Of a DNA stretch of 64,000 nucleotides, positions 9,077 through 18,395 are shown one piece after another (position 1 is the first letter of the stretch; each line of letters starts with the position of its first letter). The notes under the pieces are model-generated. The model saw only the letters and a list, made by a program, of their open reading frames with translations. It was not told the origin of the DNA and did no database searches. A program made the translations under genes and the position numbers. This DNA is from Kushneria indalinina DSM 14324 (GTDB lineage Bacteria; Pseudomonadota; Gammaproteobacteria; Pseudomonadales; Halomonadaceae): positions 310,001 to 374,000 of the forward strand of contig NZ_QRDJ01000008.1 of assembly GCF_003385845.1 (NCBI RefSeq), given 5' to 3'.

Positions 9077-9616
9077 TCAGGCGCCTTCCTGCATGTGGGC
9101 CTCGATGAACCACAGGTTGCTGTCGAGCGTGCGCGAGACACCGGTCAACAGGTCGGAAGAGTCGGCATCGCCGAGCTCGTCGGCCTCATTAATGGACTTG
9201 CGCACCGTGGCACCCACCCCGGCGTAGTGATCGGCCAGCGCCTTGAGATGATCCTCGATGCGGTGAATGTTGGCCGGATAGCTTTCCAGGCTGGTGTTCT
9301 TCGAAACCTGTTGCACCGTGCCCAGTGCCGTGCCACCCAGCTGGACCAGACGCTCGGCGACTTCATCGACGTGGGCATCGATGCCGCTTCTGAAACCGTC
9401 AAGCATCTCGTGGACGGCGATGAACTGCGGGCCCTTGAGGTTCCAGTGGGCCTGCTTGATCACCAGCGCCAGGTCGATCAGCTCGGCCAGTCGAGCATTC
9501 ATGACCGCCACGATCTTTTCGCGCTCGCCTTCGGGGATATCGTTGCGCGTCGGATAAAGCGTCGTTGCGCTCTTCTGGTTGGCATCCTTGATGTTGCGCG
9601 TGCTGGCACTGCTCAT
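9077..9616 (-). CDS. dps: Dps ferritin-like DNA-protection protein
   Basis: A 179-residue Dps that forms a dodecameric shell, oxidises Fe(II) with hydrogen peroxide and protects DNA in starvation or oxidative stress. The ferroxidase signature is visible: KQAHWNLKGPQFIAVHEMLD and, a helix turn later, DAHVDEVAERLVQLGG, which supply the intersubunit His, Asp and Glu ligands. The N-terminal tail (SSASTRNIKDANQKS) carries Lys/Arg residues that could bind DNA. It stands as a single gene between convergent kdgK and the symporter gene. Confidence 0.95.
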   Translation of the reverse strand: MSSASTRNIKDANQKSATTLYPTRNDIPEGEREKIVAVMNARLAELIDLALVIKQAHWNLKGPQFIAVHEMLDGFRSGIDAHVDEVAERLVQLGGTALGTVQQVSKNTSLESYPANIHRIEDHLKALADHYAGVGATVRKSINEADELGDADSSDLLTGVSRTLDSNLWFIEAHMQEGA

Positions 9617-9771
9617 GAGTCACATCCTTTTGTCGAGACCAGTGAAAACGGCCCGCTGTTGCCGGGCTGGGTGGCGTGTTGTCATGGCACGCCATCGCAA
9701 TCTGCTTATAAGCAATTTTGGTATGTCCTGCCCCGATATCAAGGCTGAGTTCAGCTATCGAGGCGATTGAA

Positions 9772-11340
9772 TTACCCAAAAAGGCTCGGCAGCCAGACAC
9801 TAAATCCCACGATGATTATAAAAAACGCGCCCAGTATCGCGATTGTGGGCACATGAAGATCCAGAACGGGTCGGGGCATGACCTCGCTGTGTGTGCGGCG
9901 CTGTGTCACGGCGCTGACGATCAGGGCGACGACGAGCATGGCTACGGCCCCGGTCACGTTCCACCAGAACCAGAAAAGCTGCGGCACATAAAGCCACAAA
10001 AAGGCGTTGAGGCCGACGCCTGCGATCAGCCCGCAGTTGGCCCCGATACCGTTGATGCGCCGGATCAAAATGGCGGCCAGAAACGTAGCCAGCATCGGCC
10101 CGAAAAAGAGCGAGCCCACCTTGTTGATCGCCTCAATGATGGTCGAGGCGATGTTGCCGGTAAAAAAGGCCAGCGTGATGCAGACCACGCCCCAGAAGAT
10201 GGAGGTAAGGCGGGAGAGGCGCATGTAGCGCTTGTCGTCGATGTCGCGCCCGCGCACGAAAAGATCCTCGACGCTGGCCGCCGACAGTGAATTGATTGCC
10301 GAGCTGACCGAGGACATGGCCGCTGAAAAGATCGCCACGATCAAAATGCCGGTCAGCCCGGCGGGCAGATAGTCGCGCATGAACAGCGGCACCATCAGAT
10401 CCGGCTCATCGGCGGGCACCAGGGCGCGAAATTCCGGATGCGTGACGGCCAGCGTCCCCAGCACCAGCCCGAGCAGGCAGTAGCACAGCGTGACCGGGAA
10501 GCGCAGCAGTCCGTTGGCCAGCAGGGTATGACGCACGGTGCGCGCGTCGCGGGCGGACAACAGCCGCTGGGCCTGGCTTTGATCGGCGCCGTAGTAGGCG
10601 GCGTAGAGAAACAGCCCGCCAATCACCATGGGCCAGAAGCCGAAGCCGTTGTTGCCACTGCCGATGCCGAAGTCATCAAAGCGCACGGTTTCAAGACGTG
10701 CCGGATCCACGTTGGCCATGAACACGTCCCAGCCACCGATCAGCGACAGGGCAAACACCAGACAGACCACCAGCCCGATCACCAGCAGCACCATCTGAAT
10801 CACATCGCCGTAGACCACGGCCTTCATGCCGCCCTGATAGGAATACACCAGCGTGACGACGCCGATCACCACGATGGTGGCCCATAGCGGCAGGCCGATG
10901 GCATGGGTGAGGATCAGTGCGATGGCGTAGACCATGACGCTGGTGGCAAAGGCGCGCGAGAGCTGAAAGACAAGGCTTAGCAGGATACGGGTGCTGCGCC
11001 CGAAGCGCTTTTCCAGATAGCCGTAGATGCTGACCACGCCGGCCGCGTAGAGGGTTGGGAAAAAGAGCACGATCAGGGCAATCATCGCCAGCGGTACGGC
11101 GAATTCATAGGTCAGCCAGATCAGGCCGCCCCCTTCCTTCATGCCGACAAAGGCGGGCGCCGAGATGAAACTGACGGCCGACAGCTGTGTGGCTGCCGCC
11201 GACAGCGACAGCGGAAACCAGCCAAAACCGCGGCTGCCCAGAAAGTAATCCTCACCGGAGTGCTGGTGCCTGAACACCTGCCCCAGCAGCAAAAAGCCGC
11301 CCAGATACGCCGCAATCACCGCATAATCCAGCCAGACCAT
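9772..11340 (-). CDS. Sodium:solute symporter (SSS family)
   Basis: A 522-residue inner-membrane symporter with about 13-14 membrane segments. Typical SSS features are the first helix, DYFLGSRGFGWFPLSLSAAATQLSAVSFISAPAF, and the sodium-site helix SAAMSSVSSAINSLSA. It lies 142 bp downstream of the FadR-type regulator on the same strand and opposite the manD-TRAP-uxuBA genes. The expected substrate is therefore a uronate, aldonate or related sugar acid; this is inferred from context only. A TRAP system for the same locus is encoded at 13814-16792, so the locus has two candidate importers. Confidence 0.85.
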   Translation of the reverse strand: MVWLDYAVIAAYLGGFLLLGQVFRHQHSGEDYFLGSRGFGWFPLSLSAAATQLSAVSFISAPAFVGMKEGGGLIWLTYEFAVPLAMIALIVLFFPTLYAAGVVSIYGYLEKRFGRSTRILLSLVFQLSRAFATSVMVYAIALILTHAIGLPLWATIVVIGVVTLVYSYQGGMKAVVYGDVIQMVLLVIGLVVCLVFALSLIGGWDVFMANVDPARLETVRFDDFGIGSGNNGFGFWPMVIGGLFLYAAYYGADQSQAQRLLSARDARTVRHTLLANGLLRFPVTLCYCLLGLVLGTLAVTHPEFRALVPADEPDLMVPLFMRDYLPAGLTGILIVAIFSAAMSSVSSAINSLSAASVEDLFVRGRDIDDKRYMRLSRLTSIFWGVVCITLAFFTGNIASTIIEAINKVGSLFFGPMLATFLAAILIRRINGIGANCGLIAGVGLNAFLWLYVPQLFWFWWNVTGAVAMLVVALIVSAVTQRRTHSEVMPRPVLDLHVPTIAILGAFFIIIVGFSVWLPSLFG

Positions 11341-11482
11341 GTCGCCCTCCCGTCACGGTCAGCACGGGTGCGCTGCCGTTGATCCGTATTGTTGTTTGCC
11401 GTGCTGCCGCTATCTACATTAGGTCAGATGCATGGGGCTGGCGACCCGGACATGGGCCGTAATCCATGGGAAAACAGGGACG

Positions 11483-12262
11483 TCAGGAGGAGGAAGACTC
11501 GATACCACGGGTGAAGAGATAGCCGTCAAACCCCGGGTCATCGGTATCGGAGTGGGTAAACAGCGTATGCATGACGTGGTCAATATGGGCCCACATCGCG
11601 TCATGAGCGCCGCCGCGGTCGCGTTTTTTAAGACAGGCAAGAATACGGTCATGATCATCCAGCCAGCTGCGACGATAGGAGAAATCCATGATGCGTCCGT
11701 GCAGCCGTCGCCACATGGGGCTGCGGTCACGCTGCTCCCATAGGCGGTTGACGGCGTCTTCCAGCAGGGTGTTCTGACTGGCCCGCGCGATCAGCAGATG
11801 AAAGGCCCGGTCAGCCTGATCAGGCGCATTGGTCAGCTCCTGCCCGCCGATGGAGGTCTCCAGCGCCTGACGCTCCTCGGCCAGCAGCGTCGACAGGGCG
11901 CGAATGTCGCCCGGCGTCACCAGTTCGGCCGCGGCGGCGGCCACGGCGCTTTCTACCACCTGACGCGCCTTCAACAGCTCAAAGGGACCGATATCCTCGA
12001 CCGGTGAGGGGGGCGACTGTGCTGGGGAAAGGGCCGGCTCGCGGTTGTCGGCGGGCGCGCAGACATAGGTCCCCGACCCCTTGCGTACCGCCACGCGCCC
12101 GGCCAGTTCGAGCATGATAAAAGCCTCGCGCACCACCGTGCGACTCACGTCAAAGCGCTCGGCGTATTCGCGCTCCGTGGGTAGACGGTCGCCGGGGCGA
12201 TAGCCGTCACGGTCGATCTGCTGACCGATCTGCTCGCCAATGATCTGATACTGTCGGCGCAT
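11483..12262 (-). CDS. GntR/FadR-family regulator, UxuR/ExuR-like
   Basis: A 259-residue transcription factor. The N-terminal winged helix has the GntR pattern RPGDRLPTEREYAERFDVSRTVVREAFIMLELAGRV (split here by its helix turn), and the C-terminal FCD helical domain binds an acidic sugar effector, with conserved His residues in FHLLIARAS and AHIDHV. The gene is divergent from manD, and the shared promoter region holds a TTGGTATGCCAA motif close to the UxuR/ExuR operator consensus. It most likely represses the uronate genes until an intermediate such as fructuronate or mannonate appears. The effector is inferred. Confidence 0.88.
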   Translation of the reverse strand: MRRQYQIIGEQIGQQIDRDGYRPGDRLPTEREYAERFDVSRTVVREAFIMLELAGRVAVRKGSGTYVCAPADNREPALSPAQSPPSPVEDIGPFELLKARQVVESAVAAAAAELVTPGDIRALSTLLAEERQALETSIGGQELTNAPDQADRAFHLLIARASQNTLLEDAVNRLWEQRDRSPMWRRLHGRIMDFSYRRSWLDDHDRILACLKKRDRGGAHDAMWAHIDHVMHTLFTHSDTDDPGFDGYLFTRGIESSSS

Positions 12263-12414
12263 CCCGACCTCCCTGATGGCTCAAGCCCCTGAACGCCGCG
12301 ATCCATTCGATGATCGTCGGCCTGATGTGGCATGCCAGTTTCACCACGATGTGCTGATACAGCCTACCTGACAACACTTTAAAGCGCGCTGTGAAGCTTT
12401 GCGACGCTGATGTA

Positions 12415-12441
12415 TACCAATGTCTATTTGGTATGCCAATC
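12415..12441. promoter_or_regulatory. Candidate UxuR-type operator in the regulator/manD divergent region
   Basis: Two overlapping palindromic signals. ATACCAA (12415-12421) and TTGGTAT (12429-12435) form 7-bp arms with a 7-bp spacer. The second arm also begins TTGGTATGCCAA (12429-12440), one base from the UxuR/ExuR consensus TTGGTATACCAA. It lies about 50 bp before the manD start, well placed for repression of manD and for autoregulation. Confidence 0.75.
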
Positions 12442-12490
12442 ATAATACAGGTAGCCTGGCGTCATTGATGTACACAGGTAGAGAACCCTT

Positions 12491-13702
12491 ATGAAGATTG
12501 TGGATGCACGCGTCATCGTGACCTGTCCGGGTCGAAATCTGGTCACACTAAAGATTGAAACCGATGAAGGGATCTACGGCATCGGTGATGCCACGCTCAA
12601 CGGTCGTGAGCTGGCGGTAGTGGCCTATCTCGAAGAGCATGTGGCGCCGGCGCTGATCGGACGCGACCCGTCAAGCATCGAGGACATCTGGCAGTTCTTC
12701 TACCGCGGAGCCTATTGGCGCCGCGGGCCGGTCACCATGTCGGCGATCGGTGCCGTGGACATGGCGCTGTGGGACATCATGGGCAAGGCCGCCGGCATGC
12801 CGCTCTACAAGCTGCTGGGTGGCAAGAGCCGCGAGCGGGTCATGGTCTACGGCCACGCGACCGGCCATGACATCGAAGGCTGTCTGGAAGAGGTCCAGCG
12901 CCACGTTGATCTGGGCTATCGCGCCGTGCGCGTGCAGTGCGGCATTCCGGGCATTGCCTCGACCTATGGCGTTGCCAAAAAGGCCGGCGAGCGCTATGAG
13001 CCGGCCGATTCGAGCCTGCCCAGCGAAAACGTCTGGAGTACCTCGAAGTATCTCAACCACGTGCCCAAGCTGTTCCAGGCCGTTCGCGAGCGCTTCGGTG
13101 ACGACCTGCACATCCTGCATGACGTCCACCACCGCCTGACGCCCATCGAGGCGGCGCGACTGGGCAAGGAGGTCGAGCCCTATCATCTGTTCTGGCTCGA
13201 GGACTGCGTGCCGGCCGAAAATCAGAGCGCCTTTGGCCTGATTCGTCAGCACACCACCACGCCGCTGGCGGTAGGGGAGGTCTTCAACTCCATCCATGAC
13301 TGCCGCGAGCTGATCGAGTCGCAGTCGATCGACTACATCCGCGCCACGCTGACCCACGCCGGCGGTATCACGCACGTGCGTCGCATCGCGGCACTGGCCG
13401 AGCTGTATCACGTGCGTACCGGCTTTCATGGCCCGACCGACCTGTCGCCGGTCTGCATGGGCGCGGCGCTGCATTTCGATACCTGGGTGCCCAACTTCGG
13501 CATTCAGGAGCACATGCCGCACAGCGAGGAGATCGAGGAAGTCTTCCCGCACGCCTACCGCTTCGAGGATGGCCACTTTACGCCGGGCGAAGCCCCCGGC
13601 CACGGCGTGGATATCGACGAGGCACTGGCGGCGAAGTACCCCTACAAGCGCGCCAGCCTGCCGGTCAACCGGCTCGAGGATGGCACGCTCTGGCACTGGT
13701 AG
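12491..13702 (+). CDS. manD: ManD/RspA-type mannonate dehydratase (enolase superfamily)
   Basis: Dehydrates D-mannonate to 2-keto-3-deoxygluconate. The 403-residue protein is full length for the ManD family: the capping domain opens [21 protein letters not shown], and the barrel has metal ligands in ILHDVHH (Asp), [10 protein letters not shown] (Glu) and AVGEVFNS (Glu), and the distal catalytic region [13 protein letters not shown]. Members of this family range from efficient mannonate dehydratases to low-activity or gluconate-acting forms, so the exact substrate is uncertain. It is first in a plus-strand operon with TRAP genes, uxuB and uxuA. UxuA, an unrelated fold, should do the same reaction. 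Confidence 0.9.
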   Translation: MKIVDARVIVTCPGRNLVTLKIETDEGIYGIGDATLNGRELAVVAYLEEHVAPALIGRDPSSIEDIWQFFYRGAYWRRGPVTMSAIGAVDMALWDIMGKAAGMPLYKLLGGKSRERVMVYGHATGHDIEGCLEEVQRHVDLGYRAVRVQCGIPGIASTYGVAKKAGERYEPADSSLPSENVWSTSKYLNHVPKLFQAVRERFGDDLHILHDVHHRLTPIEAARLGKEVEPYHLFWLEDCVPAENQSAFGLIRQHTTTPLAVGEVFNSIHDCRELIESQSIDYIRATLTHAGGITHVRRIAALAELYHVRTGFHGPTDLSPVCMGAALHFDTWVPNFGIQEHMPHSEEIEEVFPHAYRFEDGHFTPGEAPGHGVDIDEALAAKYPYKRASLPVNRLEDGTLWHW

Positions 13703-13813
13703 GCCGATGGCGTCCTGCCTGGAAACGAGCAGGGTGATAGATACGGGCTGCCGAGCAGCCGATGATCCCACCGCTGGATTTTGATCAGGGCCCGGGCCCT
13801 GCAGGAGCAAGGT

Positions 13814-14812
13814 ATGTCGATGCATCAATTGTCTCGTCTGCGTCTGTCGCAGCTCATCAGTGCCGGCGTGCTGGCCGCCGGTGTCATGGCCATGGCCATG
13901 CCGGTACAGGCCGCCGACTACACGCTGAAGTTCGGCCATCTGGCCAACGAGCAGAACATCTGGAACAAGGCCGCCATGCACTTCAAGGAGCAGGTCGAGG
14001 AGAACTCCGACGGCCGTATCGAAGTGCAGGTCTATCCCAACGAGCAGCTGGGCAACGAGATGGACATGATCAACTCCATCCAGCTGGGCACCGCCGATAT
14101 CACCATTACCGGTGAAAGCCTGCAGAACTGGGCGCCCAAGGCCGCCATGATGGCTGTCCCCTACGCCTTTCATGACAGTGACCAGCTGGAAAGGGCGGTC
14201 GACGGCGACATCGGCAGCGAGATCGAGGCCCAGATCACCGAGCGCACCGGACTGGTCCCGCTGACCTGGTTCGAGCGCGGCGCCCGTCAGCTGACCGCCA
14301 ATCGCGAGATCAAGACACCGGATGACCTGAAGGGCCTGCGTCTGCGCGTGCCCAACGTGCCGCTGTTTGTGGACACCTGGCAGGCGCTGGGGGCACGGCC
14401 TACGCCCATGGCCTTCAGTGAAGTGTTCACCTCGCTGCAGCAGGGCACCATCGATGGTCAGGAAAACCCGCTGTCGCTGATCGAGAGCGCGAGTCTGTCC
14501 GAGGTGCAGGACGTCGTGAACATGACCAACCACGTCAGAAGCTGGATCTATGTCGTGATCGGCAAGCGTCAGCTTGAAGGCATGCCCGATGATCTGCAGC
14601 AGGTGGTGCGCGAGGCCGCCGGCGACATGCAGAGCTATGAGCGTGAGCTCTTTGCCGAAGACCAGACACGCCTTGAGCAGGCGCTCAAGGACAAGGGCAT
14701 GACCTTTGTCGAGGTCGACACCCAGGCCTTTGCCGACAAGGCCATGCCGGCCATCAAAAAGGCGCTTGATCCCGAGCAGACCGAGCTTCTCGAGCGCATC
14801 GAACAGCTCTGA
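13814..14812 (+). CDS. TRAP transporter substrate-binding protein (DctP family)
   Basis: Periplasmic receptor of a tripartite ATP-independent transporter, 332 residues. A signal peptide ends at VQAAD (cleavage after about residue 32), followed by YTLKFGHLANEQNIWNKAAMHF. The conserved substrate-carboxylate Arg region LKGLRLRVPNVPL and the EVFTSLQQGTIDGQENPL stretch are present. The ATG at 13814 has AGGAG six bases upstream. Given its neighbours the ligand is probably a uronate or aldonate; TRAP receptors of this type bind organic acids through an Arg. Strong hairpins separate it from the permease genes. Confidence 0.93.
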   Translation: MSMHQLSRLRLSQLISAGVLAAGVMAMAMPVQAADYTLKFGHLANEQNIWNKAAMHFKEQVEENSDGRIEVQVYPNEQLGNEMDMINSIQLGTADITITGESLQNWAPKAAMMAVPYAFHDSDQLERAVDGDIGSEIEAQITERTGLVPLTWFERGARQLTANREIKTPDDLKGLRLRVPNVPLFVDTWQALGARPTPMAFSEVFTSLQQGTIDGQENPLSLIESASLSEVQDVVNMTNHVRSWIYVVIGKRQLEGMPDDLQQVVREAAGDMQSYERELFAEDQTRLEQALKDKGMTFVEVDTQAFADKAMPAIKKALDPEQTELLERIEQL

Positions 14813-14820
14813 TCGCTGCC

Positions 14821-14889
14821 GGCTCGTCGTCGAGCCATGGTCAAATCGCTGATCCTCACGCCTTCCGGACATCGTGTTCGGAGGGCGTG
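14821..14889 (+). promoter_or_regulatory. Two intercistronic hairpins between dctP and dctQ
   Basis: GGCTCG/CGAGCC (14821-14836) is followed by an 11-bp stem with one G-U pair, 14857-14867 with 14879-14889, loop of 11. There is no T-tract. Such structures after a binding-protein gene usually protect the upstream message and keep receptor levels above permease levels. Confidence 0.6.
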
Positions 14890-14907
14890 CCAGCAGGGAG
14901 AGACAAC

Positions 14908-15501
14908 GTGAGTGACACTGAAAAGCGGGCCAGCGAGGCGCTGGAGGCGCTCGATGTTCTGGGGCGGGTGCCACGTCTGGGCGGGGTATTCGGCACTCTG
15001 GTCAACGTCATGGATCGAATACTCGCAACGGTCGCCGGGCTGATACTGGTGGCCATTGCCGGCGTGGTGATCGTACAGATCCTGGGGCGTCTGATACTGC
15101 CATCGGCACCGGTCTGGACCGAAGAACTGTCGCGCTATCTCTTTATCATGATGATTGCCGTGAGTGCCGGGCTGGTCATGCGCCGTGGCAAGCACATCAG
15201 TCTGGAGCTCTTTCATCATCGTTTCGGCGTCAGGGGCGCCTGTCTCTATCAGTTGTTGATGAGCGTTGTGCTGGTCGGCTTTGCCTGGCTGATCGTGCCC
15301 TATGCATGGCAGTACGCCAGCATCGGCGCCTTCCAGACCTCGCCGGCGCTCAAGGTATCGATGCAGTGGGTCTTTGGCGCCACCGTGGTGCTGTTTGCCA
15401 TGGTCATTTTGTATGGCGTGATCGGTGCCATAGAAGCCGTGGCCGGGCTTTTGGGCCTGTCCCGCGACAACAAGGCAACGCCCGGCACCGGGCAGAGGTA
15501 G
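14908..15501 (+). CDS. TRAP transporter small permease (DctQ family)
   Basis: A 197-residue membrane protein with four predicted helices, the usual number for DctQ. The characteristic WTEELSRYLFIMMIAVSAGLVMRRGKHISLE stretch is intact. The GTG at 14908 follows AGGGAGAG at the right distance; an earlier GTG at 14887 lies inside the hairpin and has no ribosome site. It pairs with the DctM protein encoded just downstream and works with the receptor at 13814 to import an organic acid using the sodium gradient. Confidence 0.92.
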   Translation: MSDTEKRASEALEALDVLGRVPRLGGVFGTLVNVMDRILATVAGLILVAIAGVVIVQILGRLILPSAPVWTEELSRYLFIMMIAVSAGLVMRRGKHISLELFHHRFGVRGACLYQLLMSVVLVGFAWLIVPYAWQYASIGAFQTSPALKVSMQWVFGATVVLFAMVILYGVIGAIEAVAGLLGLSRDNKATPGTGQR

Positions 15502-15505
15502 CACC

Positions 15506-16792
15506 ATGGAAGTATTGATGCTGTTTGCCGTATTTTTTGCGCTGCTGTTTGCCGGCATTCCGATCGCCTTTGCGCTCGGGATCTCCTCGGCGGCCTATCT
15601 GTTCTTTGCCGGTATTCCGCTGACTATCGTGCCCCAGCGCATGTTTGCCGGCATGGACTCGTTTGTTCTGCTGTGTATTCCGGGCTTCATTCTGGCCGGC
15701 AATCTGATGAACGTGGGCAACATCACCGAACACATCGTGCGCTTTTCCAACGCCGTGGTCGGTCACATCCGCGGCGGCCTGGGGCTGGCCAACGTGGGCG
15801 GTTCGATGATCTTTGGCGGCATTTCCGGCACCGCCGTGGCCGATGCCGCAAGCGTCGGCTCGGTCATGATCCCCGGCATGTCGAAAGCCGGCTATGACAA
15901 GCCCTTTGCCGCAGCCGTGACGGCGGCTTCCTCGACAATCGGCCCGATCATTCCGCCCAGCGTGCCGATGATTATTGTGGGGTCGCTGTCGGGTATCTCG
16001 GTCGGTCGCATGTTCATGGCGGGCGTGGTGCCGGGCATTCTGCTGGCGCTGGGCATGATGATTACGGTGTATGTGCTGGCGGTCAAACGGGGCTATCCGA
16101 AGGAGAAGCGCGCCACGCTCAAGGAGATTCTGATTGAGGGCAAGAGCGCGTTCTGGGCGCTGTTGATGACCTTCATCATTCTCTACGGGATCATCGGCGG
16201 CTTCTTTACGCCGACGGAGGCCTCGATCGTGGCCTGTATCTACGCGATGGTGGTGGGCATGTTCGTCTACAAGGGGTTGAACTGGCGCAATCTGCCAAAG
16301 CTGTTCGTGGATGCTGCGCTGACCTCCGCCGCGCTGATGATGCTGGTGGGGCTGGCCAATCTGTTTGGCTGGATCCTGACCAGTGAGCGCATTCCGCAGA
16401 TGATTGCCGATGGCATCCTGGGCATCAGCGAGAACCCGCTGATGGTGATTTTGATTCTTAACCTGATTTTGCTGTTTGTCGGCACCTTCATGGAGACCAT
16501 CGCAGCGCTGATCATCCTGTTTCTGGCGCTGCTGGGCGTGGCGACCGGCGTCGGCGTGGATCCTGTGCACTTTGGCATCATGGCGGTACTGAATCTGATG
16601 ATCGGTCTGACCACGCCGCCGGTGGGCATCTGCCTGTTCGTGGTGGCAGGGATCGGCGAGATCCGCATGAGTGAAGTGGCCCGCGCCATTATCCCGTTTC
16701 TGCTGTGCAACCTGGCGGTCCTGTTGCTGGTGATGTACATCCCGGCCATTTCGCTGTGGCTGCCCAATCTGGTCATGGGACCGGCGGGATAA
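15506..16792 (+). CDS. TRAP transporter large permease (DctM family)
   Basis: A 428-residue inner-membrane protein with about 12 helices, the transport channel of the TRAP system. Diagnostic segments include ALLFAGIPIAFALGISS, GGISGTAVADAASVG, IGPIIPPSVPMIIVGSLSGISVG and MIGLTTPPVGICLFV. It starts four bases after the DctQ stop, so it is translationally linked. Membership in the mannonate operon points to uronate or aldonate uptake. Confidence 0.94.
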   Translation: MEVLMLFAVFFALLFAGIPIAFALGISSAAYLFFAGIPLTIVPQRMFAGMDSFVLLCIPGFILAGNLMNVGNITEHIVRFSNAVVGHIRGGLGLANVGGSMIFGGISGTAVADAASVGSVMIPGMSKAGYDKPFAAAVTAASSTIGPIIPPSVPMIIVGSLSGISVGRMFMAGVVPGILLALGMMITVYVLAVKRGYPKEKRATLKEILIEGKSAFWALLMTFIILYGIIGGFFTPTEASIVACIYAMVVGMFVYKGLNWRNLPKLFVDAALTSAALMMLVGLANLFGWILTSERIPQMIADGILGISENPLMVILILNLILLFVGTFMETIAALIILFLALLGVATGVGVDPVHFGIMAVLNLMIGLTTPPVGICLFVVAGIGEIRMSEVARAIIPFLLCNLAVLLLVMYIPAISLWLPNLVMGPAG

Positions 16793-16837
16793 CGTGGTGC
16801 CCGGACCCGCGCGGACGCCACAGACAAGGAGAGATTG

Positions 16838-18337
16838 ATGAGTTCATCCGACAGCCACGACGCTCCCGAAGTGGTGCGCATTCCCTCCGGGCACGCGCCC
16901 GAGCGCATCGGGATTGTGCATCTGGGACTCGGCGCCTTCCATCGGGCCCATCAGGCGCAGGTGGTGGAGCAGTGTATCGCCCGCGGCGAGCGTGAGTGGG
17001 GCATCTGCAGCGTCAACATCCGCGGCAATCGCGTGCTGGTGGAGACCCTGCGTGACCAGGGGTTTCGCTACCATCTGGCCGAGTATACCGACCGCGCCCA
17101 TGTCGCTCTGCGCGAGATTCGTGCCATCAGCGAGACGCTGTTTACCGGCATCGATCAACAGGGGCAGCAGGGGGAAGACCTCCCCGCGCTGCTGGATCGC
17201 TTGAGCAACAGTGATACCCGCATCGTCACGCTCACGGTGACCGAGAAGGGCTATTACCTGAGCCCCAGTGAGGGGGCACTGCTGAGCGAGGAGCCAGCCA
17301 TTGCCGCCGATATCGCCCACCCCGAGGCCCCGCGTACGGCGCCGGGCATTCTGGTCGAGGCGCTGGCGCGTCGCCGACAGGCCGGCATCCCGCCGTTTAC
17401 GGTGCTCTGCTGTGACAACATGCCGGACAACGGCGAGCGCACCCGTCGGGCCGTGGTGGCCCTGGCCGAAAGGCGGGATACCGAACTTGCCGAGTGGATC
17501 GACACGCAGGTGGCCTTTCCTTCCAGCATGGTGGATCGCATCGTGCCGGCCATGGACGACGAGGCCTTCGAGCGCCTTCAGGTGCTGGGCTGTGACGACC
17601 CCGCGGCCGTGGTCAGCGAGGCCTTCCTGCAGTGGGTGATCGAGGATCACTTTCCCCAGGGCCGGCCCGACTGGGGGCAGGCCGGTGTCGAAATGGTCGA
17701 GGATGTGGCGCCGTTCGAGACCATGAAGCTTCGCATGCTCAACGGTGCGCACTCGCTTTTGGCCTATACCGGCCCCCTGATGGGGCTGGAAACGGTCGCG
17801 CAGGCGGTCGCCGATCCGCTGCTGCAAAAGCTTTTGCGTCGCTACATGCTCGAGGAAGCCGCACCAACGCTATCGATGCCGGCAAGCGTGTCGCTGGAAG
17901 GCTACGCCGACGCGCTGATGACGCGCTTTGGCAACGACAGTCTGCGCCACCGTCTGCATCAGATCGCCATGGACGGCTCGCAGAAGCTGCCCCAGCGCTG
18001 GCTGCGCGGCGGTGAGCAACGCCTGGCCGACAGTCAGGACGAGCAGGCGCTGGCCGCCACCGTATTCGGCGTGGCGGCGTGGATTCGCTATACCCGCGGC
18101 GTGGACGAGCAGGGCCATGCCTACCCGGTCAGCGATCCGATGGCGGATCAACTGGCGCAGTGCCATGGCCATGAGCGCAGCGCGGATCGGGCGGCTGCCG
18201 CCATGGCAATCGAGGCGATCTTTGCCCCCACGCTGGTCAGCGCGCCGCGCTTTAATGATCAGGTGCGGCAGGCGCTGGAGTCCATCGAGCGCCTCGGCAT
18301 GCGCGCGGCGCTCGAGCAGCATCTGGCCGGCCTTTGA
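16838..18337 (+). CDS. uxuB: Fructuronate reductase / mannonate oxidoreductase (mannitol dehydrogenase family)
   Basis: NADH-dependent reduction of D-fructuronate to D-mannonate, the step before mannonate dehydratase. The 499-residue protein is of normal length for long-chain mannitol-type dehydrogenases. It shows the Rossmann entry IGIVHLGLGAFHRAHQA, the family signature FPSSMVDRIVPAM and the catalytic region MKLRMLNGAHSLLAY with Lys, Asn and His. ATG 16838 follows AAGGAGAG. The downstream neighbour uxuA and the upstream manD make the uronate assignment better than mannitol or altronate. Confidence 0.9.
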   Translation: MSSSDSHDAPEVVRIPSGHAPERIGIVHLGLGAFHRAHQAQVVEQCIARGEREWGICSVNIRGNRVLVETLRDQGFRYHLAEYTDRAHVALREIRAISETLFTGIDQQGQQGEDLPALLDRLSNSDTRIVTLTVTEKGYYLSPSEGALLSEEPAIAADIAHPEAPRTAPGILVEALARRRQAGIPPFTVLCCDNMPDNGERTRRAVVALAERRDTELAEWIDTQVAFPSSMVDRIVPAMDDEAFERLQVLGCDDPAAVVSEAFLQWVIEDHFPQGRPDWGQAGVEMVEDVAPFETMKLRMLNGAHSLLAYTGPLMGLETVAQAVADPLLQKLLRRYMLEEAAPTLSMPASVSLEGYADALMTRFGNDSLRHRLHQIAMDGSQKLPQRWLRGGEQRLADSQDEQALAATVFGVAAWIRYTRGVDEQGHAYPVSDPMADQLAQCHGHERSADRAAAAMAIEAIFAPTLVSAPRFNDQVRQALESIERLGMRAALEQHLAGL

Positions 18338-18395
18338 GTCGTTTTCAAAGGACTGCGTATAACTTCAGGATTTACAGCAGAGGGAGATAAAGGGC

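Noticed and set aside
12671-14974. A 767-codon open frame on the minus strand
   Set aside because: It runs antisense through manD and dctP, both certain genes. Long antisense frames are common in GC-rich DNA and its translation has no family features.
15404-16570. A 388-codon antisense frame over the TRAP permease genes
   Set aside because: Very rich in His, Gln and Arg, which is typical of the shadow frame of membrane-protein genes in GC-rich DNA.
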